Positions 7,130 to 14,630 of a stretch of DNA of 19,097 bases are shown here, piece after piece. The DNA is from Nitrososphaeria archaeon (GTDB taxonomy: Archaea > Thermoproteota > Nitrososphaeria > JACIWG01). The stretch spans positions 1 to 19,097 of the forward strand of contig JACIWG010000015.1 in assembly GCA_014361085.1 (NCBI GenBank), given 5' to 3'. The position numbers and the translations under genes are program-made. A model generated the notes under the pieces. That model was not told the origin of the DNA. It made no database searches and was given only the letters and a program-made list of their open reading frames with translations. Position 1 is the first letter of the stretch; each line of letters starts with the position of its first letter.

Positions 7130-7786
7130 CTAATGTTCGATTAAGCGGCCTTCCATAAGCAGGTAATCCCTAGTGGCCGGAAGTTTCTCGTAAAGGTCTG
7201 TTGTAGTTAATACTACTGTAACCCTTTTTTCTCTGTTGATTTTGGTGAGCAGCTCCATTAAGAGTTGAGAGTTTTCGTTGTCAAGGCTTGATGTTGGTTC
7301 GTCTGCCAAAATTATTTTTGGGTTGTTGACTATAGCCCGTATTGCGGCTACACGTTGTCTTTCACCTCCACTTAATGTGTCAGGTAGTCTGTGGGCTAAG
7401 CCTGTTAGGTTGAAATATTTTAGGAGCTCTTGCACCCTAAGTCTTCTCTCCTGCTTACCTATTCCGGCTAAGGCTAGGGGTAGTTCTATGTTCTCCATGA
7501 CCGTAAGTGATGGTATTAGGTTGAAGAATTGGAATATGAAGCCTATATAATGTAGTCTTATGCTTGACCTTTCATCATCGTTTAAGCCTTTGACGTCTTT
7601 TCCGAACACTCTAACTTCGCCACCGTCAGGATCATCCAGTAGGCCCAATATCTTTAGTAGAGTGGTCTTTCCAGCACCAGATTTGCCTCTAACTGATATG
7701 AATTCGCCTTCTCTAACCTTTAGGTTTACATCCTTCAAAACCTCTATGTTGCCGTAGGACTTACGAACATTATACAATTCTATCAT
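7130..7786 (-). CDS. ABC transporter ATPase (LolD/MacB type)
   Basis: This 218-residue ATPase would power the two FtsX-type permeases encoded upstream in the same operon. Motifs in order are Walker A GKSGAGKTT at 34-42, Q-loop FQFF at about 85-88, signature LSGGERQR at 138-145, Walker B IILADEP at 158-164 and D-loop SSLD at 166-169. The H-loop is unusual: where relatives have VVxxTHD the sequence reads VVLTTTD, so the catalytic histidine is threonine at about 196. This could lower or change ATP hydrolysis. The start overlaps the stop of the membrane-protein gene by four bases (ATGA), so the two are translationally coupled. It is the last gene of the operon. FtsX-type systems of this class usually do mechanical work on envelope lipids or proteins rather than simple import. 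Confidence 0.92.
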   Translation of the reverse strand: MIELYNVRKSYGNIEVLKDVNLKVREGEFISVRGKSGAGKTTLLKILGLLDDPDGGEVRVFGKDVKGLNDDERSSIRLHYIGFIFQFFNLIPSLTVMENIELPLALAGIGKQERRLRVQELLKYFNLTGLAHRLPDTLSGGERQRVAAIRAIVNNPKIILADEPTSSLDNENSQLLMELLTKINREKRVTVVLTTTDLYEKLPATRDYLLMEGRLIEH

Positions 7787-9351
7787 ATTCTTGCACCATA
7801 AAATATTTTGGCTTGACCGTTAGAGTATATTCTTTCAAGACCTTCAAGCCTTCTCGTCCATCCTTCTGGAAGGTTTACACTGTATCCTCCATAGAGCACG
7901 TAACCGTTTTCACTCATCTGATCATATAAGAGCATTACTTTTGGACTGCACCCTTTACCGCTTAAATATTTTAGAGCCTGTAGGACATCAACCTTAACCT
8001 TAAAATACCCTTCTAGAAGGTAAGAGAATTTCACGTCAGATGAAACGGTACCATTGTATGATGAAAGCCATGCAGCTGACTCGTACTCTGGTATACTGTA
8101 GAGCCAAAAGTATCCAAGATAACGTTCTCTAAAAGAAACTGCAGAGTAGACGGTGTAGATGTTCAAGCAGACAATAGTTAAAAGGATTGAGGCTGCAAGC
8201 ATATTACCCTTTACTCTATCAAGCCTATGTAGGCCTGATGCTGAAAATATGGCAAGGGGTATGGAGAGAAAGTTTAGTGTCCTACAGGCTAAGGCTAGGC
8301 CAAGTGGTGTTGAGCCGAAGGCAGAGTAGGCTTCAAGGGCTAGAGTAGAAGAAAGCCAGAACATTGGCATAAGATGGAAAGTCTTCTTTAGTTTTAGGCC
8401 TAGGACTGCTAGGGCAGAGTATATGATGTATGGTGTAGAATAGATTAGGTAATATTTTGGCAGTATGGGAGCGTCTGGCAGTATAGGCCTTACTGTTGTA
8501 AGCATGGCTATAAACGTGACCACGGCTGACACGGCTGCCATGAAAAAGAAGTTTTTAGAACAAGAGTTTGAAGAAGGTTTGAAGACAGTGTAGGCCATTA
8601 GTGTGAAGAAGAGAAGCTGATATGATGAGGCTGAGAGGATGTCTGAGGCTGATAATGTTATCTTGAAGCCGTTGTGAGCGTAGAAGATGAAGTCCACTAG
8701 GGCTGAAGATAATAGGATGGCGGTTGAGAGAATGCTTTTCCAGTCGAACTCACTCCTTCTAAAGCCTGAAATATGCTGAGCTAATGTTGTGCACGCTAAA
8801 ACAGTTAAAGCAACCAAAGTTGTAAGATGATGTGAGAGGACAAGGGCTGCTGAGGCTAAAGTGAAGAGCATATACTCTTTCAACCCACCTTTTGAAGTGA
8901 AAAGTAGAAGGATAAGCATCAGAAGCGGGCTTGCGAACGTCTCCTTTGTCACTCCAGCAGTGAAGAAAGTGTAGGGGTAAGATGATGCTATAATGGCTGA
9001 AGCATAGAATGATATCCTATGGCTTCCACAGAGTCTGTAGGCTAGAGTGTAGAAGATTATGACCGCCAAGGCTCCAGCGAACGGTATTGAGAAGCCCACC
9101 CCATCTAGGATATTGGAGCCTGTGACAAGAGAGAAGGTTGAAGCGTATATGCTGCTCGCTGGCCAGTAGCAGTTGTATCCATCCATTATTGGACTATCCA
9201 GGTTGACTGGAGAATTTTCTATAAGAAGCTTCGTGTTGCCTATGATGGGCCAAGAGTCTGTTGAAAAGGGTAGGCTTGAAATGATTGTCGGATAGATTCT
9301 GAGAGAGAAGGCTAAAAGTGTGAGAGATAGCATGAGAATAAAGGTTTTCAT
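7783..9351 (-). CDS. Polytopic membrane protein, GT-C-like glycosyltransferase fold
   Basis: The 522-residue protein has roughly a dozen hydrophobic segments and a C-terminal soluble part of about 110 residues ending in a SNGQAKIFYG strand. After the first membrane segment comes a loop with FSTDSWP at about 29-35 and later MDGYNCYWP at about 56-64. VTKETFASP near 134-142 and SHHLT near 172-176 follow at membrane edges. This arrangement (acidic first outer loop, many membrane spans, extracellular tail) fits GT-C glycosyltransferases that use lipid-linked sugars, as in oligosaccharyl- or mannosyltransferases. I do not see a diagnostic motif for one subfamily, so the activity is an inference. 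Its start overlaps the upstream permease stop by one base (TAATG), and its stop overlaps the ATPase start. This means it belongs to the transport operon and probably acts with the permeases on the outer face. Confidence 0.7.
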   Translation of the reverse strand: MKTFILMLSLTLLAFSLRIYPTIISSLPFSTDSWPIIGNTKLLIENSPVNLDSPIMDGYNCYWPASSIYASTFSLVTGSNILDGVGFSIPFAGALAVIIFYTLAYRLCGSHRISFYASAIIASSYPYTFFTAGVTKETFASPLLMLILLLFTSKGGLKEYMLFTLASAALVLSHHLTTLVALTVLACTTLAQHISGFRRSEFDWKSILSTAILLSSALVDFIFYAHNGFKITLSASDILSASSYQLLFFTLMAYTVFKPSSNSCSKNFFFMAAVSAVVTFIAMLTTVRPILPDAPILPKYYLIYSTPYIIYSALAVLGLKLKKTFHLMPMFWLSSTLALEAYSAFGSTPLGLALACRTLNFLSIPLAIFSASGLHRLDRVKGNMLAASILLTIVCLNIYTVYSAVSFRERYLGYFWLYSIPEYESAAWLSSYNGTVSSDVKFSYLLEGYFKVKVDVLQALKYLSGKGCSPKVMLLYDQMSENGYVLYGGYSVNLPEGWTRRLEGLERIYSNGQAKIFYGARI

Positions 9352-10517
9352 TAGAGTTCAGCCTTCCAGACGCTGAATGCTATAAGGGCTAAGAGTAGGA
9401 TAAAGTTTAGGGCTACAGCTGCTGTGTCAAGGGTAAACTGTATGGTGTGAGAGAGTAATAGAATATGGTTTTGAATGAGCTTTATGAAGGAGAATGCTAG
9501 AAGCATGCCTAAAAGTGATGCTGCAAAAGACAGTGGCATAAGCTTTAACATAATATCTCTTTTCAGAAGCCTCCTTGAGGCACCAAGAGACTTTAATATT
9601 TCAAGCTCTCTTGAATGCTGTGCAAGGACTGTTTCGCAGGCGAATATGACGCTTGCGCTAGAGAAAAGAAAGACTGCCATAGAGAGGGCTAGAATGGTGT
9701 CCTTCGTCAACCCATACCTTTCAAGATAGCCTTCCATGAAGCTGCCAGCATACTCTATTCCAACATCCTCAACCCTGAAATGTGCCAGAGTATGTGGAAG
9801 CGGTTTGAGGATGCTGGTTACAGTGGATAGCGTTTCAGATGATGCTTCAACACCTAAAACTTGATAGATTTTTGAAATGTTTAAACGGCTTCTGTCAACC
9901 TTAAGCCTCACGAGGGTAGCGTGGGCGTAGTCTGAACCCCTAAGCCACTGTCCAACATAAAGTGGTGCAAGAATTTCATCATCCAAGGGAGAGTTCGATT
10001 CGATAACGCCTACAACGTGTAGTTCAACGTATCTGTCGACTAGAATGCTTTGGACAAGAATCCTTTCCCCAACCCTTAAGCCCATAAGTTTAGCAAGCCT
10101 AAATCCGACGCAGGCGGAGTCAAGTTGACTGAACTCAAACATTTCACCTTCAACAACCTTAACAGGTTGAATTTTGAGAAAATATTCTGGGATCACAGCC
10201 CTCAAGAACACAGGCTTACCGTCCAAAACACATGGAGCAAGAACCTCTGGACTCGATGCTAGGACACCGCTAACATTAGAGAGAATATTGGAAATTTGTG
10301 CTGGAACAAGTCCTGTAAAGGGTGTGCTTGAACCTCTACCGTATACGGTTAAAACGTTTCCTCCAACATCAAGCATGGACGAGAAGCTGCTGTAGAAGCC
10401 TAGAAGGCTCAAGCATGTTATAGAAAATAGTGTCGATGACAGGGTTAGTAGTGTGAGAAGGAAAATTAGCCTCCCAACCCTAATGTATTTGAAGATTAGA
10501 AGATTCAAAACCTCCAC
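9351..10517 (-). CDS. FtsX-type ABC permease
   Basis: The 388-residue protein has a single N-terminal membrane segment at about 14-40, a long extracytoplasmic domain of MacB-core type (about 50-270), and three C-terminal membrane segments at about 277-298, 327-345 and 365-384. RELEILKSLGAS at 303-314, the cytoplasmic coupling stretch after the second membrane segment, is characteristic of FtsX/LolC/MacB permeases. The GTG start at 10517 overlaps the end of the preceding permease gene by 13 bases. With the other permease it would form a heterodimer driven by the ATPase at 7130. Substrates of such archaeal systems are unknown. Confidence 0.88.
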   Translation of the reverse strand: MEVLNLLIFKYIRVGRLIFLLTLLTLSSTLFSITCLSLLGFYSSFSSMLDVGGNVLTVYGRGSSTPFTGLVPAQISNILSNVSGVLASSPEVLAPCVLDGKPVFLRAVIPEYFLKIQPVKVVEGEMFEFSQLDSACVGFRLAKLMGLRVGERILVQSILVDRYVELHVVGVIESNSPLDDEILAPLYVGQWLRGSDYAHATLVRLKVDRSRLNISKIYQVLGVEASSETLSTVTSILKPLPHTLAHFRVEDVGIEYAGSFMEGYLERYGLTKDTILALSMAVFLFSSASVIFACETVLAQHSRELEILKSLGASRRLLKRDIMLKLMPLSFAASLLGMLLAFSFIKLIQNHILLLSHTIQFTLDTAAVALNFILLLALIAFSVWKAEL

Positions 10518-11584
10518 CTTAAAATGTATATGGTGCAGGATGCGATAGAAGATGATAGGGCTAAAACTGTTATCTGAATAGCCTGAAATGGTTCGAGGAA
10601 TGGTTCAAGAGGCATTCCAGGGAAAGCGTAGGATAGGGTCCATGAAATGGATTGGACGACTACAACACCCAAGGCTGTTCCCAAGATTGAGGAAATAAGG
10701 GATAGTGTTAGGATGATGGCGAACATGATAAAATATATGAGCCTTTTCCTTGCACCCAAGGCCCTCAAAAGCCCTATTTCGTAGCCTGATTCCATAGTAA
10801 GCCTGGAGGATACGGTGTAGAAGGCTGCAGCAATAAGAGTGCATGCTACAGTCGACCAGGCTTGCAGGAAAGCTGAAGTCTGAAGGCTTAAGCCTTCAAG
10901 AAAGGGTTCAGTAGCCTGAACCTTCAAAAGCCTCAACCCCCTAGGCAAAACATTAGCCAACACCCTAACATTCTCTGAATAGAATTCTATAACAGAAACT
11001 TTCCCATCTCCAAAGACCTTTTCCGATAGGGCTAAGCTTACGATAACCTCCGAATCAAGCTGGCTGAGGGAGCGGAATACTCCTGAAACATTAACCTTAA
11101 AGATTCTTTCACCAGCTAAGCTTAAGATGAGGCTGTCGCCGACTTTTACGCCAGCCCTTAAGGCTAAAAGTTCACCCACATTCGCGTCCAATATGTTTGA
11201 GGCAAGTGAACCATTAACATTATAATGTTTTAGGAAGGCTTTAACATCGTCTACAGCCCTAACCATTACTTCAAAAGTGCATGTTGAGGTTATAATTTTA
11301 GCTTTAAAGAGCCTTTGAAGAGAAATTTGGCTTAAACCAGAATCCCTTAAAAGTGTTGCGAATGTGGGATTAAAGAGGCTTTCTGATGGTGTTGAACCGT
11401 TTAAAATCATGTAAAGTCCACTTGAAGGGATATAGGAGCTGAATGATTCAGTCTTAAAGGCTACAGAGTTGGCGAGAGAGTATGCTGAGGAAAGGGATGC
11501 TATTAGGAGGGAGAGGGTGAAGGTTGACTGGAGAAAACCCTTCTTTAAGAGAAAAATTTTAAGATAATATATCAATCCTATCAC
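10505..11584 (-). CDS. FtsX-type ABC permease, first gene of operon
   Basis: The 359-residue protein has the same architecture as its neighbour: one N-terminal membrane segment (about 15-38), an outer domain, then three membrane segments at about 236-258, 284-313 and 335-355. YEIGLLRALGAR at 268-279 is the FtsX-family coupling motif. It starts with GTG at 11584; I see no clear Shine-Dalgarno sequence. It heads a four-gene reverse-strand operon in which every junction overlaps (13, 1 and 4 bases), so the four products are likely made in matched amounts and work as one complex. The upstream region 11585-11764 is short on recognisable elements, so the promoter is not firmly placed. Confidence 0.87.
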   Translation of the reverse strand: MIGLIYYLKIFLLKKGFLQSTFTLSLLIASLSSAYSLANSVAFKTESFSSYIPSSGLYMILNGSTPSESLFNPTFATLLRDSGLSQISLQRLFKAKIITSTCTFEVMVRAVDDVKAFLKHYNVNGSLASNILDANVGELLALRAGVKVGDSLILSLAGERIFKVNVSGVFRSLSQLDSEVIVSLALSEKVFGDGKVSVIEFYSENVRVLANVLPRGLRLLKVQATEPFLEGLSLQTSAFLQAWSTVACTLIAAAFYTVSSRLTMESGYEIGLLRALGARKRLIYFIMFAIILTLSLISSILGTALGVVVVQSISWTLSYAFPGMPLEPFLEPFQAIQITVLALSSSIASCTIYILRWRF

Positions 11585-11764
11585 TTAAAGAGTAGGAGGG
11601 GGGACAAAAAAATCTTTTCCCAAAATCAACACAAACATCCTATACCCCCTTGCACGAGAACACTGAACACCCTTTATTTTCAACAAACATTCCATATTAT
11701 TTTCTGGCATAAGTTTTTGTATAAGACCTCTTCTCCGTCAACTACTTAAAATATAGTGTTTCTC

Positions 11765-11990
11765 GGGTTCTGGTCTATGTCGACATACGTAAACCTTGGT
11801 CTTCACCAAGCTTGTCCGCCTCCAAGTTCATCGGCGACTCGGCATCACCCTCCAACCCTGTCAGGGTGAACCCACCCCACATGTCTTCGCCCAGGCCGTT
11901 TCCAGCCCAAGGTCATCCACATGGAGGAAGTCCCCTCATCTGAAGCCTCTCCGCATCATCCTAACAAGTCCACGCTGTAAACTCATATTC
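11765..11990. ncRNA. GC-rich island with hairpins, possible structured RNA
   Basis: Within the otherwise gene-free 11585-12110, this part is clearly richer in G and C than its flanks. It contains CTTGGTcttcACCAAG at 11795-11810, TCACCCT/AGGGTGA with an 11-base loop at 11845-11869, and the palindrome ATGTCGACAT at 11777-11786. A GC island with stable hairpins in an AT-rich thermophile-like genome is a known hallmark of structured RNAs. The strand is not fixed, because stems read on both. A forward frame of 70 codons (11796-12008) crosses it, but its composition does not look like protein. It could instead be a decayed insertion-sequence end. I do not recognise RNase P, SRP or tRNA landmarks. 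Confidence 0.35.
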
Positions 11991-12110
11991 CTTCATCCAT
12001 CTATTTAAGACTATCTTTTTTTGAAAACTGCTGAACTACAGCGAATGAGAGAGGATAGAGTGTGAAGGAAGCTTCTACACATTATCATCACACATGGAAT
12101 AAATTTAATT

Positions 12111-12787
12111 TTAAACCTTAGTATATACTTCTATACCGAATTTGAGTGCAGCCTCAAATGCCTTTTCTTCCACATAAGGTGTAACAATAATTTTTCTAGA
12201 CACACCCTTCTTAGTCTTCTCTTCATAAAATTCCATCTTCCTCTTGAACTCGAACACGTCAGATACGTCAACATGAGATTTAACTTCAATTAATATTATC
12301 TTTTCATCTTGGACGGCTACATCTACTTCTATAAGGCTAGGATAGCCAAAAACTTTCCCTTCATCATCGTATCCCCTCCACCTTTCAACCCTAAAGTTAA
12401 ATTCCTTTTCAACGACAGCCTTCAACCCTTCTCTAAACGCTTCCTCAGACAATATCCCCCATCTTGCACCAATGCAGAAATATGCCTTTCAACCAAAGCA
12501 AAGCCCCTGTTCATATCCTCCCTAAGCTTCACAATCTCTTCATCGTGCCTCTTGAAGCCAGCAACCATATCTTCCCTAAGCTTCCTAATTTCTTCATCAT
12601 ATCTCTTAAATCCTGTAATCATGTCCTCCCTAAGTTTCACAGCCTCTTCCCTAAGCTCAACAAGCCTCTGCTCATGCATATCCAGCCTCTTTAAGATCTC
12701 GTCTAGGCCCAAGAATCCGGCTACAGCATACCTAAACTCTCTGTCACGCTCTAGAAGCTCCAGAAACTCTTCTTTTAAACTGCTCAT
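12111..12787 (-). pseudogene. DUF3782 nuclease-like protein, one frameshift
   Basis: Two adjacent frames make one protein of about 225 residues. The first part starts ATG 12787 and has a coiled coil with three copies of a unit like LREDMxxGFKRxDEEI. It reaches RHISAL and then loses frame near 12468-12471, where adding one G to the GG run (TTGGTGCA) restores frame through ARWGILSEEAFREGL. The second part to 12111 has VERWRGYDDEGKVFGYPS and IEVDVAVQDEKIILIEVKS, a PD-(D/E)xK nuclease core with acidic residue, Glu and Lys in place (EVK). DUF3782 proteins are common in thermophilic archaea, and their nuclease role is inferred from the fold. With a single break and an intact active site, this could be a recent mutation, a sequence error or a recoding site. 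It is monocistronic and reverse-strand. Confidence 0.8.
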
Positions 12788-12909
12788 ACAATAAAATGGT
12801 TTAAAACAAGGTATTTAAGAATAACTATCACCACCTTTAAGATACCTGTAGATAATTTTGTTAAAGAGTTCAAAAGATTTTTACATCGTTTCATTTGATA
12901 TATCAAATT

Positions 12910-13287
12910 TTATTCCAACCTTTCTACAATCGTGTTCTAGTTCCTGTCAAAGGACCAAATTGGAACTTAAGATAGGGATAAAGCTAAATATGGTAAATCA
13001 TCTTTGTCGGAACAAATTCTTTCCGCTTCAGCTATAAACATCTCATACTTGAATTTAGGCACAATTTCTATTAGGTTTAAAACCTCAGAAAACAAGTATT
13101 TCAAGGTTATAGAGTCTAAGCCTGACTTTCCAACTATTTCATCAAAATGCTCATCTATTTCTTCTTTAAGAAAGGATGGTGAAATTAGTCTTACTCCAGC
13201 CCTATCCAACTGCTTTAGCAACAAAAATACTGTACCCTTACCTATAAGAGATGCTATAACAACATTTGCGTCAACGACCAGCTGCAA
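12910..13287 (-). pseudogene. PIN-domain toxin with nonsense codon
   Basis: The TTG start at 13287 directly follows the stop of a truncated antitoxin frame. The protein begins QLVVDANVVIASLIGKG (Asp6 of the PIN site), continues with SPSFLKEEIDEHFDEI (Glu42/43) and SDKDDLPYLALSLS (acidic pair near 95-97), then stops at TAA 12967. Reading through that stop gives VPIWSFDRN, which matches the PIN C-terminus usually written CPIWSNDKD and contains the last acidic residue. A further stop and decay follow to about 12910. The toxin is therefore inactivated by nonsense mutation near its C-terminus. It belongs to the PIN group whose partners are short helical antitoxins such as the one at 16929-17132. 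Confidence 0.75.
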
Positions 13288-13404
13288 CTAATACATTCCA
13301 TGCCTTTCAGCGATCCCATGCCTTATCTTTTCACCCAACACTAAAGCATCTTCTTCAGTAAGCTTAGACCTGCTTATAAGAGAGAGTAGAAGCCTAAAAG
13401 CCTC
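13288..13404 (-). pseudogene. 5'-truncated antitoxin fragment
   Basis: The frame EAFRLLLSLISRSKLTEEDAL and on to ERHGMY ends at TAG 13288, one base before the TTG of the PIN gene. It equals the C-terminal 34 or so residues of the complete antitoxin at 16929-17132, and the DNA is 98 of 102 bases identical (13294-13395 versus 16938-17039). The N-terminal half and start codon are absent. At 13403 the sequence passes straight into the stop of another PIN gene, which looks like a recombination junction. Confidence 0.75.
13294..13395 (-). repeat. 102-bp antitoxin repeat, copy A
   Basis: This differs from 16938-17039 at four positions in 102. It is in the same orientation, 3.6 kb apart. It encodes the C-terminal part of an antitoxin. 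The high identity suggests a recent duplication or gene conversion followed by loss of the left part here. Confidence 0.8.
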
Positions 13405-13903
13405 ATGGAAATTTCGCGTGTCTTATGTGCACACGTATGTATTGGTGATATTCTTCCATAACGTTTCTAGGAATGGGGTTTTCAACTTCCATATCTTTGA
13501 CTTTCTTTGACAGTTCTTCGTCTACTGTATATATCTTGTTGATTCCGAGCTCTTTGGCTAACTCTATTAGGTAGCTGTCCCATGAAGATACGCTTAGCTC
13601 TGATGCTGAGGCTATGGCTTTTTCGGCGACGGCTTTCGGAAGGTTCCCATAGAAGGCTGGGGATTCGATGGATAGGGTTTTCAATAGAGCCTTTGCCACA
13701 TGGCTACTTCTGAGTTTTAGGTATCTCGTCATGACAACGTAGGCTCCCAGATAGGTGCTTACGGGAATTAGGATGCGCTTTTTAAGCGTGAGGGCGTCCA
13801 GCAACAGTTGGGCTGCATGTTTGCGGGCGGGATTTCTGAAGTGGGCGAGAACTATGATGCCGACGTCAACCAATGCCTCAAATCCCAATTTTGTGGAGCG
13901 CAT
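13403..13903 (-). CDS. PIN-domain toxin (VapC-like)
   Basis: The 166-residue PIN protein starts at ATG 13903 (MRSTKLGFEALVDVGIIVLA), overlapping the 3' end of the antitoxin gene by 26 bases. A longer frame from 13936 adds 11 residues with no family support. Asp13 (LVDVG), Asp109 (SSWDSYLIELA) and Asp128 (YTVDEEL) mark the PIN active site. The second acidic position, usually Glu after the first helices, is not obvious: the segment reads IPVSTYLGAYVVMTRYL. The family would act as an Mg2+-dependent ribonuclease blocked by the AbrB partner. The C-terminus is about 25 residues longer than a minimal PIN and joins the antitoxin fragment at 13404. Confidence 0.82.
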   Translation of the reverse strand: MRSTKLGFEALVDVGIIVLAHFRNPARKHAAQLLLDALTLKKRILIPVSTYLGAYVVMTRYLKLRSSHVAKALLKTLSIESPAFYGNLPKAVAEKAIASASELSVSSWDSYLIELAKELGINKIYTVDEELSKKVKDMEVENPIPRNVMEEYHQYIRVHIRHAKFP

Positions 13904-14159
13904 ATTCCCTGTCAACGTATTTATCCTCACCCTCAACCTTCACTGTATCCAATTCTAGGCTTGGAGCTATTTCCTCAAGCTCGACGAAGGCTTTACGGAT
14001 CAAGTCAATAGAGAACTTTTCCAGCATAATTTTATTCCCAACAACCCTGCACACCATTTGCGTCTCCCCCTCTATCCCAAGGGCCTTTCTCACATCCTTA
14101 GGGAGAATTGTGCGACCCTGCTTGTCCACATTAATAGTTGCTTCCATGTTTACCGCCAT
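13878..14159 (-). CDS. AbrB-type antitoxin
   Basis: The 93-residue product has an AbrB DNA-binding domain, ATINVDKQGRTILPKDVRKA at about residues 7-26, then LGIEGETQMVCRVVGNKIMLEKF, and a 40-residue tail (LDTVKVEGEDKYVDREYALH) likely to bind the PIN toxin. The ATG at 14159 lies about 25 bases after a TATA box (14182-14187), consistent with a leaderless message. An inner ATG four codons later is also possible. A GCCAT/ATGGC inverted repeat spans the start region and could be its own operator. The gene overlaps the toxin gene by 26 bases. Confidence 0.87.
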   Translation of the reverse strand: MAVNMEATINVDKQGRTILPKDVRKALGIEGETQMVCRVVGNKIMLEKFSIDLIRKAFVELEEIAPSLELDTVKVEGEDKYVDREYALHKIGI

Positions 14160-14187
14160 TTATTCCATAAAAAATGGCAGATATAAA
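14155..14187 (-). promoter_or_regulatory. Promoter with inverted repeat of the AbrB/PIN pair
   Basis: TATAAA at 14182-14187 is the TATA box in reverse-strand terms (TTTATA). An inverted repeat of GCCAT at 14155-14159 and ATGGC at 14174-14178 covers the transcription start and the ATG. Position suggests autorepression by the AbrB antitoxin; this is inferred. Confidence 0.4.
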
Positions 14188-14206
14188 CTTTCTGTACGCC
14201 GAGTTC

Positions 14207-14332
14207 TTATGACCTCTTTATTCTTCCTTTCTTGTCTGAACTTTTAAGGTCCTTGAAATCACGCTGAGTGCAGGGCTTAGCAGTAGTTAGGCCTGTGAAG
14301 GGAAAGGGTGTGAGGACAATCTCTCCTTTCAA
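14207..14332 (-). pseudogene. Fragment of a PemK/MazF-type toxin
   Basis: The 41-codon frame starts LKGEIVLTPFPFTGLTTAK, closely matching the N-terminus of PemK/MazF endoribonuclease toxins (GDIVLVPFPFTDLTxxKxRP). Where relatives continue with RPALVLS, a frame change is needed: the other frame reads PALSVISRTLK. The remaining two thirds of the toxin are absent before the AbrB/PIN promoter at 14187. No PemI/MazE-type antitoxin is adjacent. It is a short dead fragment lying just downstream of DUF433. Confidence 0.6.
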
Positions 14333-14338
14333 GAGTAC

Positions 14339-14377
14339 TTAACCTTTACCAACACATTCGTCAACAAGGAATTTTAT
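14339..14377 (-). pseudogene. N-terminal scrap of a DUF5615 (PIN-like) toxin
   Basis: One base after the DUF433 stop, the reverse strand reads IKFLVDECVGKG and then stops. DUF5615 proteins, the usual partner of DUF433 antitoxins, begin MKFLVDEN or similar. The position, frame and order all fit a DUF433-DUF5615 operon whose toxin has been cut after a dozen codons. The segment is short, so identity rests mainly on context. Confidence 0.5.
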
Positions 14378-14378
14378 A

Positions 14379-14630
14379 TTATTCGGTGACAGGAATTATC
14401 TTCTCATCTACTATAACGCTTGCAGCATACTTTAGGGCAGCCTTAACATCTTCCTCACCCAAGTTCGGATAATCTTCTAAAACTTCCTTCACACTCAATC
14501 CTTCAGCAACTCTTTTGACAACAGCTTCAACTGGAACTCCAGAACCTTTTATTATCGGCTTACCGTCCAATATCCTATGTTTATGGCTAGTAAACTTTTG
14601 CTTTAGCCTGTGACGTCCTCTCCTCGACAC
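14379..14630 (-). CDS. DUF433 antitoxin, 5' end supplied by element copy 2
   Basis: The 83-residue protein is a DUF433-family antitoxin with LDGKPIIKGSGVPVEAVV at about 21-38 (usual GGKPVIRGTRIPV), LSVKEVLEDYPNL at 45-57 and EEDVKAALKYA at 59-69. These helix-turn-helix-like proteins normally neutralise a DUF5615 nuclease encoded next. Here only a 12-codon scrap of that toxin remains. The GTG at 14630 and the first seven or so residues (SRRGRHR) lie inside the repeat element, starting in its terminal hairpin. The native start was evidently lost when the element inserted. No other good start exists before the conserved domain. Expression would depend on a transcript coming from the element. Whether this chimeric antitoxin is made is unknown. 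Confidence 0.78.
   Translation of the reverse strand: MSRRGRHRLKQKFTSHKHRILDGKPIIKGSGVPVEAVVKRVAEGLSVKEVLEDYPNLGEEDVKAALKYAASVIVDEKIIPVTE

Noticed and set aside
10605..10844. Second reverse frame inside the FtsX permease gene, and similar forward frames within the operon
   Set aside because: They overlap a gene with clear FtsX motifs and membrane pattern and have no family signal of their own.
11910..11940. GGAGGAAGTCC-like string on the forward strand, reminiscent of the RNase P conserved region I
   Set aside because: None of the other RNase P conserved regions follow at the expected distances, so I treat the string as chance within the GC-rich island.
12511..12660. Periodic repeats that might be a CRISPR or tandem DNA repeat
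   Set aside because: The period comes from the repeated coiled-coil unit in the DUF3782 protein and varies in length and sequence as protein repeats do.
12309..12794. Forward frame of 161 codons
   Set aside because: It is antisense to the DUF3782 gene. Its serine-rich repeats are simply the complement of the coiled-coil repeat.
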